Assembly: GCF_012184425.1 (NCBI RefSeq)
Contig: NZ_VTOW01000001.1
Location: 186,001-250,000, forward strand
DNA length: 64,000 nt
Origin: Candidatus Manganitrophus noduliformans
GTDB lineage: Bacteria > Nitrospirota > Nitrospiria > SBBL01 > Manganitrophaceae
Direction of reading: 5' to 3'
Shown: piece by piece, positions 1 through 9,031 of the stretch
How positions within the stretch are numbered: position 1 is the first letter of the stretch
How the letters are laid out: each line of letters opens with the position of its first letter
Program-made: the position numbers and the translations under genes
Notes under the pieces: model-generated
The model's input: only the letters and a program-made list of their open reading frames with translations
The model's database searches: none
What the model was told of the DNA's origin: nothing

Positions 1-291
1 CTTCGGCTGGAATACCGGCCCGGCGACTCGCCGGTATTGGCGGTGAAACTGCAAGAGATGTTCGGACTGGCCGAAACGCCCCGGGTGGGGTGGGGAAGGG
101 TCCCGGTGACGCTCCATCTTCTCTCCCCCGCCCGGCGTCCGATTCAGGTGACGCAGGACCTGCGCGGCTTCTGGGAACGGACCTATGCCGAGGTGAAGAA
201 GGAGCTGAAGGGACGTTATCCGAAACATCCCTGGCCCGATGATCCATGGAATGCGCCGCCGACGGCGCGCACGAAGCGGCGGTCGTCTTAA
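1..291 (+). CDS. hrpB: ATP-dependent RNA helicase HrpB, C-terminal fragment
   Basis: The first 291 bases are an open frame that enters from outside the window, so only about the last 96 residues are present. They match the HrpB C-terminal domain of DExH-box helicases. The recognisable parts are the stretch RRPIQVTQDLRGFW, the following ERTYAEVKKELKGRYPKHPW, and a basic tail. HrpB unwinds RNA in an ATP-dependent manner; its cellular role in most bacteria is unclear. The helicase motifs themselves lie upstream and cannot be checked here. The gene converges on msrB with only seven bases between the stops and no visible terminator between them. Confidence 0.85.
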   Translation, partial: LRLEYRPGDSPVLAVKLQEMFGLAETPRVGWGRVPVTLHLLSPARRPIQVTQDLRGFWERTYAEVKKELKGRYPKHPWPDDPWNAPPTARTKRRSS

Positions 292-298
292 GGTCGCT

Positions 299-784
299 TT
301 AGGCCGACACGAACGTCAACGCCGCCGAGTTGATGCAATACCGCAACCCGGTCGGCGGCGGACCGTCATCGAAAACATGTCCCAGATGGCCGCCGCACCG
401 CCGGCAGTGGACCTCCGTCCGAGAGAAGAAAAGCCTCCAATCGGTCCTGGTTCCGACCGCCGTCGGTTCGATCGGCTCCCAAAAGCTCGGCCAGCCGGTT
501 TTGCTGTCATATTTGGTCTTCGATGAAAAGAGGGGAAGGTCGCACCCCGCGCAGTGGTAAATACCGGGGGCCTTGTGATCATGGTAGGCGTTCTTAAAAG
601 GAGCCTCCGTTTTCTCTTTTCGTAAAACGCCATACTGCTCCGCCGTGAGAATGGCCCGCCATTCCTCGTCGGTTTTCGTAATCTCGAAGCCCCCTTCCGG
701 CTCCTCCGCCCCGGCCGGCCAAAGATCAAGAAGATAGGCGAGGATGCCGACCGTCCCGGCTTTTAATACGTTTCTCCGATTCAT
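299..784 (-). CDS. msrB: Exported peptide-methionine (R)-S-oxide reductase MsrB
   Basis: This 161-residue protein reduces methionine-R-sulfoxide in oxidised proteins. The MsrB domain fills residues about 35-160. Zinc-binding CxxC pairs are visible as CAGC and CRRC, the fold motif GWPSFW is present, and the catalytic cysteine sits in RYCINSAAL near the C-terminus. The N-terminus (MNRRNVLKAGTVGILAYLL) has twin arginines and a hydrophobic stretch, so the enzyme is probably exported, possibly by Tat, and would repair envelope proteins. I chose the ATG at 784 because AAGGAG lies eight bases ahead of it; a longer frame to 814 has no such site. Confidence 0.88.
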   Translation of the reverse strand: MNRRNVLKAGTVGILAYLLDLWPAGAEEPEGGFEITKTDEEWRAILTAEQYGVLRKEKTEAPFKNAYHDHKAPGIYHCAGCDLPLFSSKTKYDSKTGWPSFWEPIEPTAVGTRTDWRLFFSRTEVHCRRCGGHLGHVFDDGPPPTGLRYCINSAALTFVSA

Positions 785-1046
785 CGGTTCTCCTTCGTAT
801 TCCGGTTCTGTCAAAAACCATATGCCCTATTTGCCGCTTATCCATTCGTCGCACGGGCACGATATTCCTTACAGAGGGATTGGGAAAAATGGGAAGAAGG
901 GGAGATCTCAAATAGACGTAGTGGTGACAACCATAAGGACCCTGGTGGGGGGCCGGACAATCGGTTCGCTCCGGTTGCCGGCACGAATCATGTCTACCGG
1001 CTAAAACCCCGGGTCCCTTTGGTTCAAGAGCGTTGTTGAGCCGTGG

Positions 1047-1481
1047 TTACTCTTCTTTTTGCTTGTTGTTCTTTCCGGTCAGCCGATCGGACAACGCCTG
1101 AATCCTGGCCTGATAGCGCGGATCATTTAAGCCCATTTCATCGTAGGCCTCCAGCTCCTTGAAGAGCTCGTCTACCTTCGCTTCGATCTCTTTCAACGTC
1201 GTCGGGTCGTCGACCACCTTTACCATCATATCGGTCGCAACCAGCCGCATCGAATCGACCCGCCTGCGGCTGCTGCATTCGGCCGCTTTTTCCAGAAGAA
1301 GGAGCTCCACCATCCGGGTGGTGATCCAATCCCCATCTTCCCGGAACCGGAGCCGGTCCGGATTCTCATCGACCCAATTGATAAACGCTTGCTGGAGTCG
1401 ATACGCTTTCTCTTCAAAGGTCCTCGGTAATTCTCGGTCCTGCCAAGATTTCGCCTTTTCCGCGGCCTTCTCTTTTGCCAT
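1047..1481 (-). CDS. Hypothetical charged helical protein
   Basis: I do not recognise this 144-residue protein. It is soluble, rich in Lys, Glu and Arg, and predicted by eye to be mostly alpha-helical. The N-terminus is AKEKAAEKAKSW and the lysine-rich tail ends in KNNKQKEE. The middle holds a run of leucines (VELLLLEKAAEC). No signal peptide or membrane segment is seen. The start is supported by GAGGAGG eight bases upstream of the ATG. It stands alone, with about 260 bases to msrB downstream and about 350 bases of AT-richer DNA upstream, so it is probably a single-gene unit. Confidence 0.7.
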   Translation of the reverse strand: MAKEKAAEKAKSWQDRELPRTFEEKAYRLQQAFINWVDENPDRLRFREDGDWITTRMVELLLLEKAAECSSRRRVDSMRLVATDMMVKVVDDPTTLKEIEAKVDELFKELEAYDEMGLNDPRYQARIQALSDRLTGKNNKQKEE

Positions 1482-1828
1482 TCCTTGCCTCCTCTCGTTA
1501 GGACCTTTAATTAAAGAGGAAATCCCTTCCCCTTGAAGTCATTCATCGGCGGTGAGCGGCCGATCGATGCAGGCTGAATGCGAATCTGTCATTTGAGTGT
1601 TTTGTAAAGATAACATATCCTAAATAGAAATGGGGATCATTTTTTAATTTTCAGATTGATACAGTATATACACCCTCGATCCATCTGTCATCCCCCGCCG
1701 TCGCAACGCGCTTGTAGCGAACCTCTTTACAAATAAAATATATGTGGCCCTTGCCGTGGGCGATTTGTTAAAATCTTGCCAGATCCGATCAGGATGTTTG
1801 GTCTACCACATTTATGGGAGGAGACATC
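1482..1828. other. AT-rich intergenic region with candidate promoter
   Basis: This 347-base gap separates divergent genes. It is clearly AT-richer than its neighbours, especially 1600-1680 and 1720-1780. On the plus strand TGTTAAAAT at 1766-1774 looks like an extended -10 element for the small membrane-protein gene that starts at 1829, though I see no good -35. I could not pick a convincing minus-strand promoter for the 1047-1481 gene. No RNA gene or repeat was seen. Confidence 0.4.
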
Positions 1829-2236
1829 ATGGCTACTTCGATCTCTCAGGAGACCGTCCCGGTTCGTCAATCCGTCCCGGCCGATCTTATTTTTTTCGGC
1901 GTCTTGATGATCCTCTCCGGAATCATGGATACCTACATCATTCTTGCGAATCCGGCGTATGGGCTTCCTGTCTTTGGAATGAAGCTGACCGGGGGAGTCG
2001 GATGGTTTTTCAAATTTCTCTCCCCGGTCCTCCATTTCGCCTCCGGATACGGCGCCATTCTGGGCCGCCGGTGGGCTTATCCTCTTTTCATGTTTTATTC
2101 GCTTTACGGCCTGGCCAGCGCGACGGTCAGCCGCCTGGTCCTCCCGCCCCCTCACCGGATCAGGACGGTCTTTATGATCGTCCTCGTCCTTTTTATGATT
2201 TATCTTTACGCCCGAAGAAAGGCGTTCCGGAATTAA
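1829..2236 (+). CDS. Small four-helix membrane protein, unknown function
   Basis: This 135-residue protein has four likely membrane segments: about residues 22-42, 52-72, 82-105 and 113-130. The tail is basic (ARRKAFRN) and probably cytoplasmic. The N-terminal 18 residues are polar. No catalytic motif is visible, so I assign no function; it resembles the many small DoxX- or DUF-type membrane proteins only in size and topology. The ATG at 1829 follows GGAGGAG with seven-base spacing and is preferred over the in-frame ATG at 1814. It ends just before a terminator that serves the convergent hsp20 gene and probably this gene too. Confidence 0.65.
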   Translation: MATSISQETVPVRQSVPADLIFFGVLMILSGIMDTYIILANPAYGLPVFGMKLTGGVGWFFKFLSPVLHFASGYGAILGRRWAYPLFMFYSLYGLASATVSRLVLPPPHRIRTVFMIVLVLFMIYLYARRKAFRN

Positions 2237-2240
2237 GACA

Positions 2241-2274
2241 AAAAAATCCCCCAGCTTGTTCCGGCTGGGGGATT
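2241..2274 (-). terminator. Intrinsic terminator of hsp20
   Basis: The arms AATCCCCCAGC (2245-2255) and GCTGGGGGATT (2264-2274) form a perfect 11-bp stem. Read on the minus strand it is followed by TTTTTT (2246-2241), the form of a strong Rho-independent terminator for hsp20, which stops eight bases away. On the plus strand the run after the stem is only moderately T-rich, so termination of the convergent gene is less certain. Confidence 0.85.
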
Positions 2275-2281
2275 GGATTGA

Positions 2282-2728
2282 TTACTCAACCTGAACCGTA
2301 ATGCTTCTCGGTTTGGTCTCTTCCCGTTTCGGCAGGGTGATCGTCAACACGCCCCGGTCATATTTCGCTTTGATTTTATCCTGCGCGACCGTGTTCGGAA
2401 GCCGGAACGATCGGGAGAAGCGCCCGAACACCCGCTCGATCCGGTGGTAGTTCTCTTTCTTCTCCGTCTGCTCGATCTTTTTCTCCCCCCGAATTTCCAG
2501 GGCATTGTTTTCGATTTTGACCTCGATCTCTCTCATCTCCATGCCGGGCAGCTCCGCCTTCAGCTGGATCGCCTCGGCGTCTTCATAAACATCGACCGCC
2601 GGCACCCAATCTTGAACCAGTCGGCCGTTTTCCGTCTCGTAGTTATTCAAGGTGTCAGACAAAAATTGATTCATTCGATCCTGAAAGGTGACAAAATCTT
2701 TCAACGGTTCCCACTTTACGATCGCCAT
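2282..2728 (-). CDS. Hsp20-family small heat shock protein
   Basis: This 148-residue protein is a holdase that binds unfolding proteins and forms large oligomers in the cytoplasm. The alpha-crystallin domain spans about residues 40-140. It starts with DWVPAVDVYEDAEAIQLKAELPG, written here only to the family landmark VPAVDVYE, and contains the conserved ELPGM turn and the C-terminal RGVLTITLPK block. The tail IxV motif (SITVQVE) for oligomerisation is present. Length is typical. AGGAGG lies seven bases before the ATG. It is divergent from the RpoH-type sigma factor, which fits heat-shock control, but the visible promoter looks like sigma-70. Confidence 0.93.
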   Translation of the reverse strand: MAIVKWEPLKDFVTFQDRMNQFLSDTLNNYETENGRLVQDWVPAVDVYEDAEAIQLKAELPGMEMREIEVKIENNALEIRGEKKIEQTEKKENYHRIERVFGRFSRSFRLPNTVAQDKIKAKYDRGVLTITLPKREETKPRSITVQVE

Positions 2729-2780
2729 AGGTTCCTCCTCTTAAATAAGCCGCTTTCGGCGGCGGAAATGATTTATTTTC

Positions 2781-2808
2781 TAAATAATCCGTAGCGGATG
2801 AAAGTCAA
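2781..2808 (-). promoter_or_regulatory. Candidate promoter of hsp20
   Basis: On the minus strand TTGACT (2808-2803) and TATTTA (2786-2781) are separated by 16 bases, a good sigma-70-type match. The consensus RpoH promoter CCCCAT-type -10 is not seen. A small GCCGC/GCGGC hairpin lies further down the leader, before the AGGAGG. Confidence 0.5.
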
Positions 2809-2899
2809 GGCCTTGTTTCCCATGAGCCACATCGATCAGATAATTCTTCTTTGGGGAGGGTCAAGGGGCCGGGAGCCACTTTTTTATCCCCCCTTTTTT

Positions 2900-2908
2900 T
2901 GTTATACT
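2900..2908 (+). promoter_or_regulatory. Extended -10 promoter element of the rpoH-type gene
   Basis: TGTTATACT fits an extended -10 (TGn plus TATACT). The -35 region is a poor poly-T stretch, which the TGn element can compensate for. It lies 32 bases before the ATG at 2941. Confidence 0.5.
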
Positions 2909-2940
2909 TTTTTTCCTGATAGATTCGGAATGGAAAGACC

Positions 2941-3870
2941 ATGGAAGAATTTGAAATCGAAAACATAGAAGCGACGCCGGAGACCGATATCGAGCCGGTG
3001 GAGCCCGATGAACAGGGGGTCGCCGTTTCTGATCCCCTGCAGCGATATTTGGCGGAGATCCGGCAGTATCCTTTTCTCAGCCGAGAGGAGGAAAAGCGGC
3101 TTGCCATCAAATTCAAAGAGGAGGGAGATCTCCAGGCGGTCACGGAATTGATTCTCTCCCATCTTCGATTGGCCGCTTCCATTGCGATGGAGTATAAAAA
3201 TCTTCCTTTCAACCTGATGGATTTGATTCAGGAAGGAAACGTCGGGTTGATGCAGGCGATCAAGAAGTTCGACCCTTACAAAGATATTCGGGTGTCGACA
3301 TACGCCTCCTGGTGGATCCGCGCTTATATCCTGAAATATATCCTTCACAACTGGCGGTTGGTGAAAATCGGCACGACCGAGGCGCAGCGAAAACTCTTTT
3401 TCCGTCTCTCAAAAGAGCGGGAGCATCTGGAGAAGATGGGGTATGAGGCGGGACCGAGACTCCTTGCCGATCGCCTCGACGTGAAGGAGCAAGAGGTGGT
3501 GGAGATGCAGCAGCGGCTCGGGGGATGGGAGACCTCCCTCGATGCGCCGGCCGGCCCCGAATCGGATGAAACGCTGGCCAATCTCCTTCCTTCGGATCAG
3601 GAAGCGGTCGATGACCGTTTGGCCAAAGATGAGCTTCAGGAGCTCTTTCAGGAAAAGCTGAAGGAATTTTCAAAAACGCTGAAGCCGCGGGAGTTAGAAA
3701 TCCTCAACGAACGGATTCTCTCCGAGAATCCGAAAACGCTGGAGATCTTCGGCAAGAAGTACAAGATCTCCAAAGAGCGGGTCCGTCAGCTTGAAGAGAA
3801 TCTCATCAAAAATTTGAAAAAGTTCATGAAGCAGAAGATCAAGGACTTCAAAGACATCGGGCCGCTATAA
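2941..3870 (+). CDS. rpoH: RpoH-type RNA polymerase sigma factor
   Basis: A 309-residue group 3/4-border sigma-70-family factor. Region 1.2 starts near residue 32 (DPLQRYLAEIRQYP). Region 2 is clear (LMDLIQEGNVGLMQAIKKFD, then the -10-binding STYASWWIRAYI). The segment AQRKLFFRL at about residues 148-156 matches the RpoH box. Region 4 at the end carries a helix-turn-helix with SKERVRQLEENL. The RpoH box and the adjacent hsp20 gene argue for a heat-shock sigma factor rather than a housekeeping one. The 30-residue acidic N-terminus is unusual for the family. GGAATGGA precedes the ATG. Confidence 0.85.
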   Translation: MEEFEIENIEATPETDIEPVEPDEQGVAVSDPLQRYLAEIRQYPFLSREEEKRLAIKFKEEGDLQAVTELILSHLRLAASIAMEYKNLPFNLMDLIQEGNVGLMQAIKKFDPYKDIRVSTYASWWIRAYILKYILHNWRLVKIGTTEAQRKLFFRLSKEREHLEKMGYEAGPRLLADRLDVKEQEVVEMQQRLGGWETSLDAPAGPESDETLANLLPSDQEAVDDRLAKDELQELFQEKLKEFSKTLKPRELEILNERILSENPKTLEIFGKKYKISKERVRQLEENLIKNLKKFMKQKIKDFKDIGPL

Positions 3871-3892
3871 AAACGCGGCCCCCGGCCGTTTA
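3871..3892 (+). terminator. Weak hairpin after the rpoH-type gene
   Basis: CGGCC and GGCCG form a five-base-pair stem with a CCC loop directly after the stop codon, followed by TTT and, a little later, TTTT. The stem is short and the T run poor, so termination here is uncertain. Confidence 0.3.
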
Positions 3893-3939
3893 CATTTTCC
3901 GGTCGGTATGGTATAAACCGCCAACCTTAAGGAGCGGAT

Positions 3940-4227
3940 GTGTTTCATCATCTTTTCGTCTGCACCGGCCCGACCTGCAGCCAGCAGGGGGCGGAAGAAA
4001 CATTGCAGATCCTACAGCAAAAACTAGAAGAGCACCACCTTCGAAAGAACGTCCGGGTCACCCTTTGCCGCTGCTTGGGGCAGTGCGGAAACGGCCCCAA
4101 CATGGTGATCTATCCGGAAGGAACCTGGTACGGCCACATGGAAGAAAAAGAGGTCGGCCGACTGGTCAAAGAGCACCTGATCGAAGGGAAAGTCCTCTCC
4201 CGTCTCGTTCAAATCCCCGTCGATTAA
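3940..4227 (+). CDS. Thioredoxin-like [2Fe-2S] ferredoxin
   Basis: This 95-residue protein has the fold and spacing of thioredoxin-like 2Fe-2S ferredoxins, as in NuoE C-terminal domains and Shethna-type proteins. The four cysteine ligands are visible: a pair in VCTGPTC (Cx4C) near residues 8-13 and a second pair in CRCLGQCGNGP (C, then C four residues on). It would carry single electrons in the cytoplasm; its partner is unknown. The start is GTG at 3940, preceded by AAGGAGCGGAT. It lies 18 bases before folB and is probably co-transcribed with it. Confidence 0.82.
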   Translation: MFHHLFVCTGPTCSQQGAEETLQILQQKLEEHHLRKNVRVTLCRCLGQCGNGPNMVIYPEGTWYGHMEEKEVGRLVKEHLIEGKVLSRLVQIPVD

Positions 4228-4245
4228 ACCTTCGCTCGGAGCAAT

Positions 4246-4985
<740 letters not shown>

Positions 4986-6332
4986 TCAGAGATTGTAGCC
5001 GCTTTCCCCATGCTCCGACATATCGAGTCCGGTGATCTCTTTCTCTTTCGTCACGCGCAGTCCCATCGTGGCGTCGAGAATTTTCAGGAGAATCATCGTC
5101 ATGACGAAAGCGAACACCCAGGTGGCGACCACGCTGATCGCCTGGATGAGGAGCTGTTTGGCATTGCCGTATAAAAGACCGTCCGCGCCGGCGGCGTTGA
5201 TCGCCTTGCTGGCGAAGATTCCGGTGGCCAAGGCGCCGAAGGTGCCGCCGAGACCATGCACCCCGAAAGCGTCGAGGGAGTCGTCGTATCCAAGCTTATT
5301 CTTCAGGATCACGGCGCCGAAGTAGCAGACAAAACCGCCGCCGATCCCGATCAGCAGGGCGGAGATCGGACCGACGAAGCCGGAGGCCGGGGTGATGGCG
5401 ACCAGGCCGGCCACCGCGCCGCTGACCGCCCCCAGGACGGTCGGCTTTCCCCGATGCGACCACTCCACGAACATCCAGGTCAGGGCCGCGGCGGCGGCGG
5501 CGGTATTCGTGACGACGAAGGCGGAGGTCGCCAACGCACCCGATGCCACCGCGCTCCCGGCGTTGAAGCCGAACCAGCCGAACCAGAGAATCCCGGCGCC
5601 GAGGACCGTCATCGAGAGATTGTGCGGCGGCATCGGCTCCTTCCCATAGCCGATCCGCTTTCCCATATAGAGCGCCGCCGCCAGCGCGGAAACGCCGGAG
5701 CTGATGTGAACCACCGTCCCCCCCGCAAAATCAAGGGCCCCCATGTTCCGCATCCATCCGCCGACCGCCCAGACCCAATGGGCCATCGGATTATAAACGA
5801 AGGTGGCCCAGAGCAGCGAGAAAACAAGGAAGGTCGAGAATTTCATCCGCTCGGCGACGGCCCCGGTGATCAGCGCCGGGGTGATGATGGCGAACATCGC
5901 TTGAAAGATCATGAAGGCCTGGTGGGGAATGGTCGCGGCGTAGTCGGGATTCGGCTCCAGTCCCACCCCGTTGAGCCCGAGCCAGGCGAGGCTTCCGATC
6001 AAGCCGCCGACATCGGGACCGAACGAGAGAGTATACCCCCAAAGGACCCATTGCACGCTGATCAGGCAAATCATGATAAAGCTCTGCATGATCGTGCCGA
6101 GGACGTTCTTGGTCCGGACCATCCCGCCGTAGAAAAGGGCGAGGCCGGGGGTCATCAACAGCACCAATGCCGAAGCGGCCAGCATCCAGGCGGTGTCGCC
6201 GGTATCGATGGCGGAGGGAGCGGGGGCTTCCTGGGCAAAGGCGGACGGCGGATGAAACCCGATGAACAGGGTTAAAAACAACAAAACCAGCAGCCAACTC
6301 AGATAAACCTGCATGCGTCGATTCGTTGCCAT
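4986..6332 (-). CDS. amtB: Ammonium transporter AmtB (set 1)
   Basis: A 448-residue Amt-family channel for ammonium/ammonia uptake in the inner membrane. A signal-like segment at residues 13-33 ends near AFAQE, followed by 11 predicted membrane spans. Family landmarks include DTAWMLAASALVLLMTPGLA, written here as the DTAW...TPGL opening, the FYGGMV turn, and the twin pore histidines expected around HWVW and FGVHGLGG. The GGGG AACA-spaced ATG at 6332 follows GGGGAGGAACA. It sits 25 bases after glnD and 45 before glnK. The tail KEITGLDMSEHGESGY is the usual cytoplasmic C-terminus that P-II contacts. Confidence 0.94.
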   Translation of the reverse strand: MATNRRMQVYLSWLLVLLFLTLFIGFHPPSAFAQEAPAPSAIDTGDTAWMLAASALVLLMTPGLALFYGGMVRTKNVLGTIMQSFIMICLISVQWVLWGYTLSFGPDVGGLIGSLAWLGLNGVGLEPNPDYAATIPHQAFMIFQAMFAIITPALITGAVAERMKFSTFLVFSLLWATFVYNPMAHWVWAVGGWMRNMGALDFAGGTVVHISSGVSALAAALYMGKRIGYGKEPMPPHNLSMTVLGAGILWFGWFGFNAGSAVASGALATSAFVVTNTAAAAAALTWMFVEWSHRGKPTVLGAVSGAVAGLVAITPASGFVGPISALLIGIGGGFVCYFGAVILKNKLGYDDSLDAFGVHGLGGTFGALATGIFASKAINAAGADGLLYGNAKQLLIQAISVVATWVFAFVMTMILLKILDATMGLRVTKEKEITGLDMSEHGESGYNL

Positions 6333-6357
6333 TGTTCCTCCCCTGATGGTTGTGAGC

Positions 6358-8961
6358 CTACTTTCCTTTGCCGGTCGAACCTTGCTGAATCTCGTTTGTG
6401 AGCCGCTCCTTCACCTTCCGGATCATTTCCGAATCGGTGATCTTCTTCCCCTCGGGACCTTGCACGTAGAAAACGTCGACGATCTGATCGAGCCGCGTCG
6501 CGATTTTGGCCGAGTGGACCGAGAGACCGAGATCGAAGATTGTTTTCGCAATCACATAAAGGAGTCCCCGCCGGTCGGGGGCAAAAATATCGATGATCGT
6601 GAAGTGATGGGAGCTGTCGTTGTCGAGCTCCACCCGCACGGCAACCGTCGGAGGGGGTTCCTTGTGAGACCCAAACCGTTGTCCCCGCGTGAAGAGGGCC
6701 TCAATCGTTTCCTGACCGATCAAAACGCTCCGGACCGCCTGCGAGATCGTTTCGATCCGATCGGGCGGCACCGGCCCGGTATAATCGGGATCGATCACCC
6801 GGAACGTATCGACGACCATGCCGTTCGATTGGGTGAAGACTTGCGCCCCCATGATCTGAAGCCCTTTGGCGGCCAGCACGCCGGTCATCTTCGAGAAGAG
6901 ACCGGGTGTGATCTGATCATAGGTGTAAAGGGTATATTCCGTCATCCCGGAATCGGGAAGGTAGCGCGCCGCGACATGAATCGGATCGATCAGCAAGTGG
7001 AAGAGGGCCGACAAGTCGGCGAGCACTTTCTCGAAGGGGGTGGTCAAAAGGTAGCGTGGAATCAATCCTTGGACGGTCTCTTCCAGCCAAACCTCCGGAT
7101 ATTTGCCTTTTGCCTCCTGGCGGAGGCGCGCGACGATCATCTCGACCTTCCGCTCCTCAGGATCGGCCTCTTCTCCCGTCAGGATCGAAAGCGCTTCCCC
7201 GTAGAGTTTGAGGAGAAGCTCTCCTTTCCAACTCGTCCAGGTGCCGGGGCCGACCGCGCGAATATCGGCGCAGGTTAAGACGAACAGTTTTTTGAGGGTT
7301 TCCGGCCGGGCGACCTCGCTGGCGAATTGAAGGAGGACCGGCTCGTTTGAAAAGTCCCGGTAGAGCGCCACCTCGGACAAAATCAGATGACGCCGGACGA
7401 GAAACACCAAAAGGGCGCGCTCCTCGTCGGCATATCCCAGCTGAACTCCGGCCGCTTCGGCGAGCATCGCTCCGACCGCGCTGTGGTCCTCATCGCGCCC
7501 CTTCCCCACGTCATGCAGAAGAAGCGCCAGGTGGAGGAGATCTTTTCTTTGGATTCCCGCGTAGATTTTTCCGATCGGCCCCCCCTCGGCGGCCAGGCGC
7601 TCCCCCTCTTCCACGGCGCGGAAGCTATGTTCGTCCACGGTGAAAAAATGGGACCGGCTCTCCTGGACCAGCCGTTGAACACGCGCGAACTCCGGGATGA
7701 CCCGCCAGAGAACATGGGTCCGGTGCATCACGCGCAGGGTATCGGCGATCCGTCCCGGCTTCGAGAGGATTTCGCGGAAGAGGACGGCCGCCTCCGGTGA
7801 AATCGGCCGGTCCCGCTCCTGATCGGCAACCTGGTGGAGGACTTCGAGGACCGGGCCGGGAATGCGGGCGCCGTGTTCTTTTACAAGGAGAAAAATTCGA
7901 AGGAGATTTTCATCGTTCCCGAAGAACTGATGAAGATTGGTCGCCTGCGGAACAATCTCTCCGGCGGAGAGTTGAAAGCCGGGGGCCGCCTGGCGGGTCT
8001 GCCACGCGCGTTGCCACCTCTGCCATCGGCTGACCGGAAAGGCGTCCCGGATAAACCGATCCGAAATCTCGATGACCCAACCGGTCAGGATATAATACTG
8101 GCGCATCAGCTCCCGCCGGTTCTCGAAATGAAAAAAGGGGGCGAGCTCTTCCTGCAGCTCCATCGTCAGATGGTCGGAGGCCTTTCCCGCTTTGAAGTGA
8201 AGCTGGTTCCGAATTTTCCAGAGAAAATCGAGGGCGGTGGTCAGGCTTGAATATTCCGCGTTGGAGAGAAGCCCCCACTGAAAAAGCTGCGCGAGAGAAT
8301 TGGTCCGATAGCGGGCCAGCGCCACCCAGCGGAGGTGATGAATATCGCGAAGCCCGCCGGGGCTCTGCTTGAGGTTCGGCTCCAGAAGATACGGGGTGGC
8401 GCCGAACTCCTTTCGCCCCGCCGCTCTTCCGTTGTCGAGCTGGACCAAAAAATCCTTTAGATTTTTTCCGACCACCTTGGAGAAGAAGGCTTCGTGAAAC
8501 TGCTGGAACAGGCCGCGATCGCCGGTGAGAAAGCGCGATTCAAGAAGGGAGGTGCCGATGAGGGCGTCTTGCTTGGCGGCGGCGATGCACTCCTCCACGC
8601 TGCGCACGCTGTGGCCGACCTTGTATCCGAGGTCCCAAAAAAAGGGGAGCAGCTCCGACGCGAGTCTTTCGGCCTGCCTCGCGCGTCCTTCGGGGAAGAG
8701 GAACATCAGGTCGATGTCCGAGGCCGGCGAAAGCTCCCGGCGGCCGTAGCCGCCGATGGCGACCATCGTTCCCCCCCATTCCTGGATCAGCGTCGGGTTG
8801 ATCGACTGAAATCCCCGCAGCAGGAGATGGTCGGCCAGATCCGAGAGGGCCTCGACGACGCGAAGGCCGGTCCCGCCCTGATCGTGAAAGGCACGGATCT
8901 CCTTCTGCCTGGCCCCAAAGAGGAGGCGAAGATCAGCAAGAATATTGGCCTGAGAGTGCAT
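6358..8961 (-). CDS. glnD: [Protein-PII] uridylyltransferase / uridylyl-removing enzyme GlnD
   Basis: An 867-residue bifunctional glutamine sensor that uridylylates P-II at Tyr51 when glutamine is low and removes UMP when it is high. The nucleotidyltransferase motif GGYGRRELSPASDIDLMF is near residues 70-87. The central HD domain carries LHDVGKGRDEDHS near residue 490. Two ACT domains occupy roughly the last 190 residues (the second opens with DRRGLLYVIAKT). Length and order are typical. GGAGCAGG precedes the ATG and an extended -10 lies just upstream. Being ahead of amtB and glnK, it is expressed with its own substrate. Confidence 0.94.
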   Translation of the reverse strand: MHSQANILADLRLLFGARQKEIRAFHDQGGTGLRVVEALSDLADHLLLRGFQSINPTLIQEWGGTMVAIGGYGRRELSPASDIDLMFLFPEGRARQAERLASELLPFFWDLGYKVGHSVRSVEECIAAAKQDALIGTSLLESRFLTGDRGLFQQFHEAFFSKVVGKNLKDFLVQLDNGRAAGRKEFGATPYLLEPNLKQSPGGLRDIHHLRWVALARYRTNSLAQLFQWGLLSNAEYSSLTTALDFLWKIRNQLHFKAGKASDHLTMELQEELAPFFHFENRRELMRQYYILTGWVIEISDRFIRDAFPVSRWQRWQRAWQTRQAAPGFQLSAGEIVPQATNLHQFFGNDENLLRIFLLVKEHGARIPGPVLEVLHQVADQERDRPISPEAAVLFREILSKPGRIADTLRVMHRTHVLWRVIPEFARVQRLVQESRSHFFTVDEHSFRAVEEGERLAAEGGPIGKIYAGIQRKDLLHLALLLHDVGKGRDEDHSAVGAMLAEAAGVQLGYADEERALLVFLVRRHLILSEVALYRDFSNEPVLLQFASEVARPETLKKLFVLTCADIRAVGPGTWTSWKGELLLKLYGEALSILTGEEADPEERKVEMIVARLRQEAKGKYPEVWLEETVQGLIPRYLLTTPFEKVLADLSALFHLLIDPIHVAARYLPDSGMTEYTLYTYDQITPGLFSKMTGVLAAKGLQIMGAQVFTQSNGMVVDTFRVIDPDYTGPVPPDRIETISQAVRSVLIGQETIEALFTRGQRFGSHKEPPPTVAVRVELDNDSSHHFTIIDIFAPDRRGLLYVIAKTIFDLGLSVHSAKIATRLDQIVDVFYVQGPEGKKITDSEMIRKVKERLTNEIQQGSTGKGK

Positions 8962-8984
8962 CCTGCTCCATTCTTAGGTGGTTC

Positions 8985-8993
8985 ATTCTACCA
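8985..8993 (-). promoter_or_regulatory. Extended -10 promoter of glnD-amtB-glnK
   Basis: On the minus strand TGGTAGAAT is an extended -10 (TGn plus TAGAAT), ending 24 bases before the glnD ATG. No close -35 is seen. There is no sigma-54 element here, so this nitrogen operon seems to be constitutive, unlike the second one. Confidence 0.5.
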
Positions 8994-9031
8994 TACATCG
9001 CGGCGGGCCTTAACCTCAAAAGAAGGGGGAC

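Noticed and set aside
1000-1050. A tRNA-like T-arm (GGTTCAAGA)
   Set aside because: No acceptor stem, anticodon arm or CCA partner is found around it; single T-loop-like strings occur by chance.
2729-2780. RNA thermometer in the hsp20 leader
   Set aside because: A GCCGC/GCGGC hairpin exists, but it does not pair with the AGGAGG or the start codon, so there is no clear temperature-dependent masking.
5256-6275. A 339-codon plus-strand frame opposite amtB
   Set aside because: Translation is full of His, Arg, Asp and Gly in no family pattern; the minus strand is a clear ammonium transporter.
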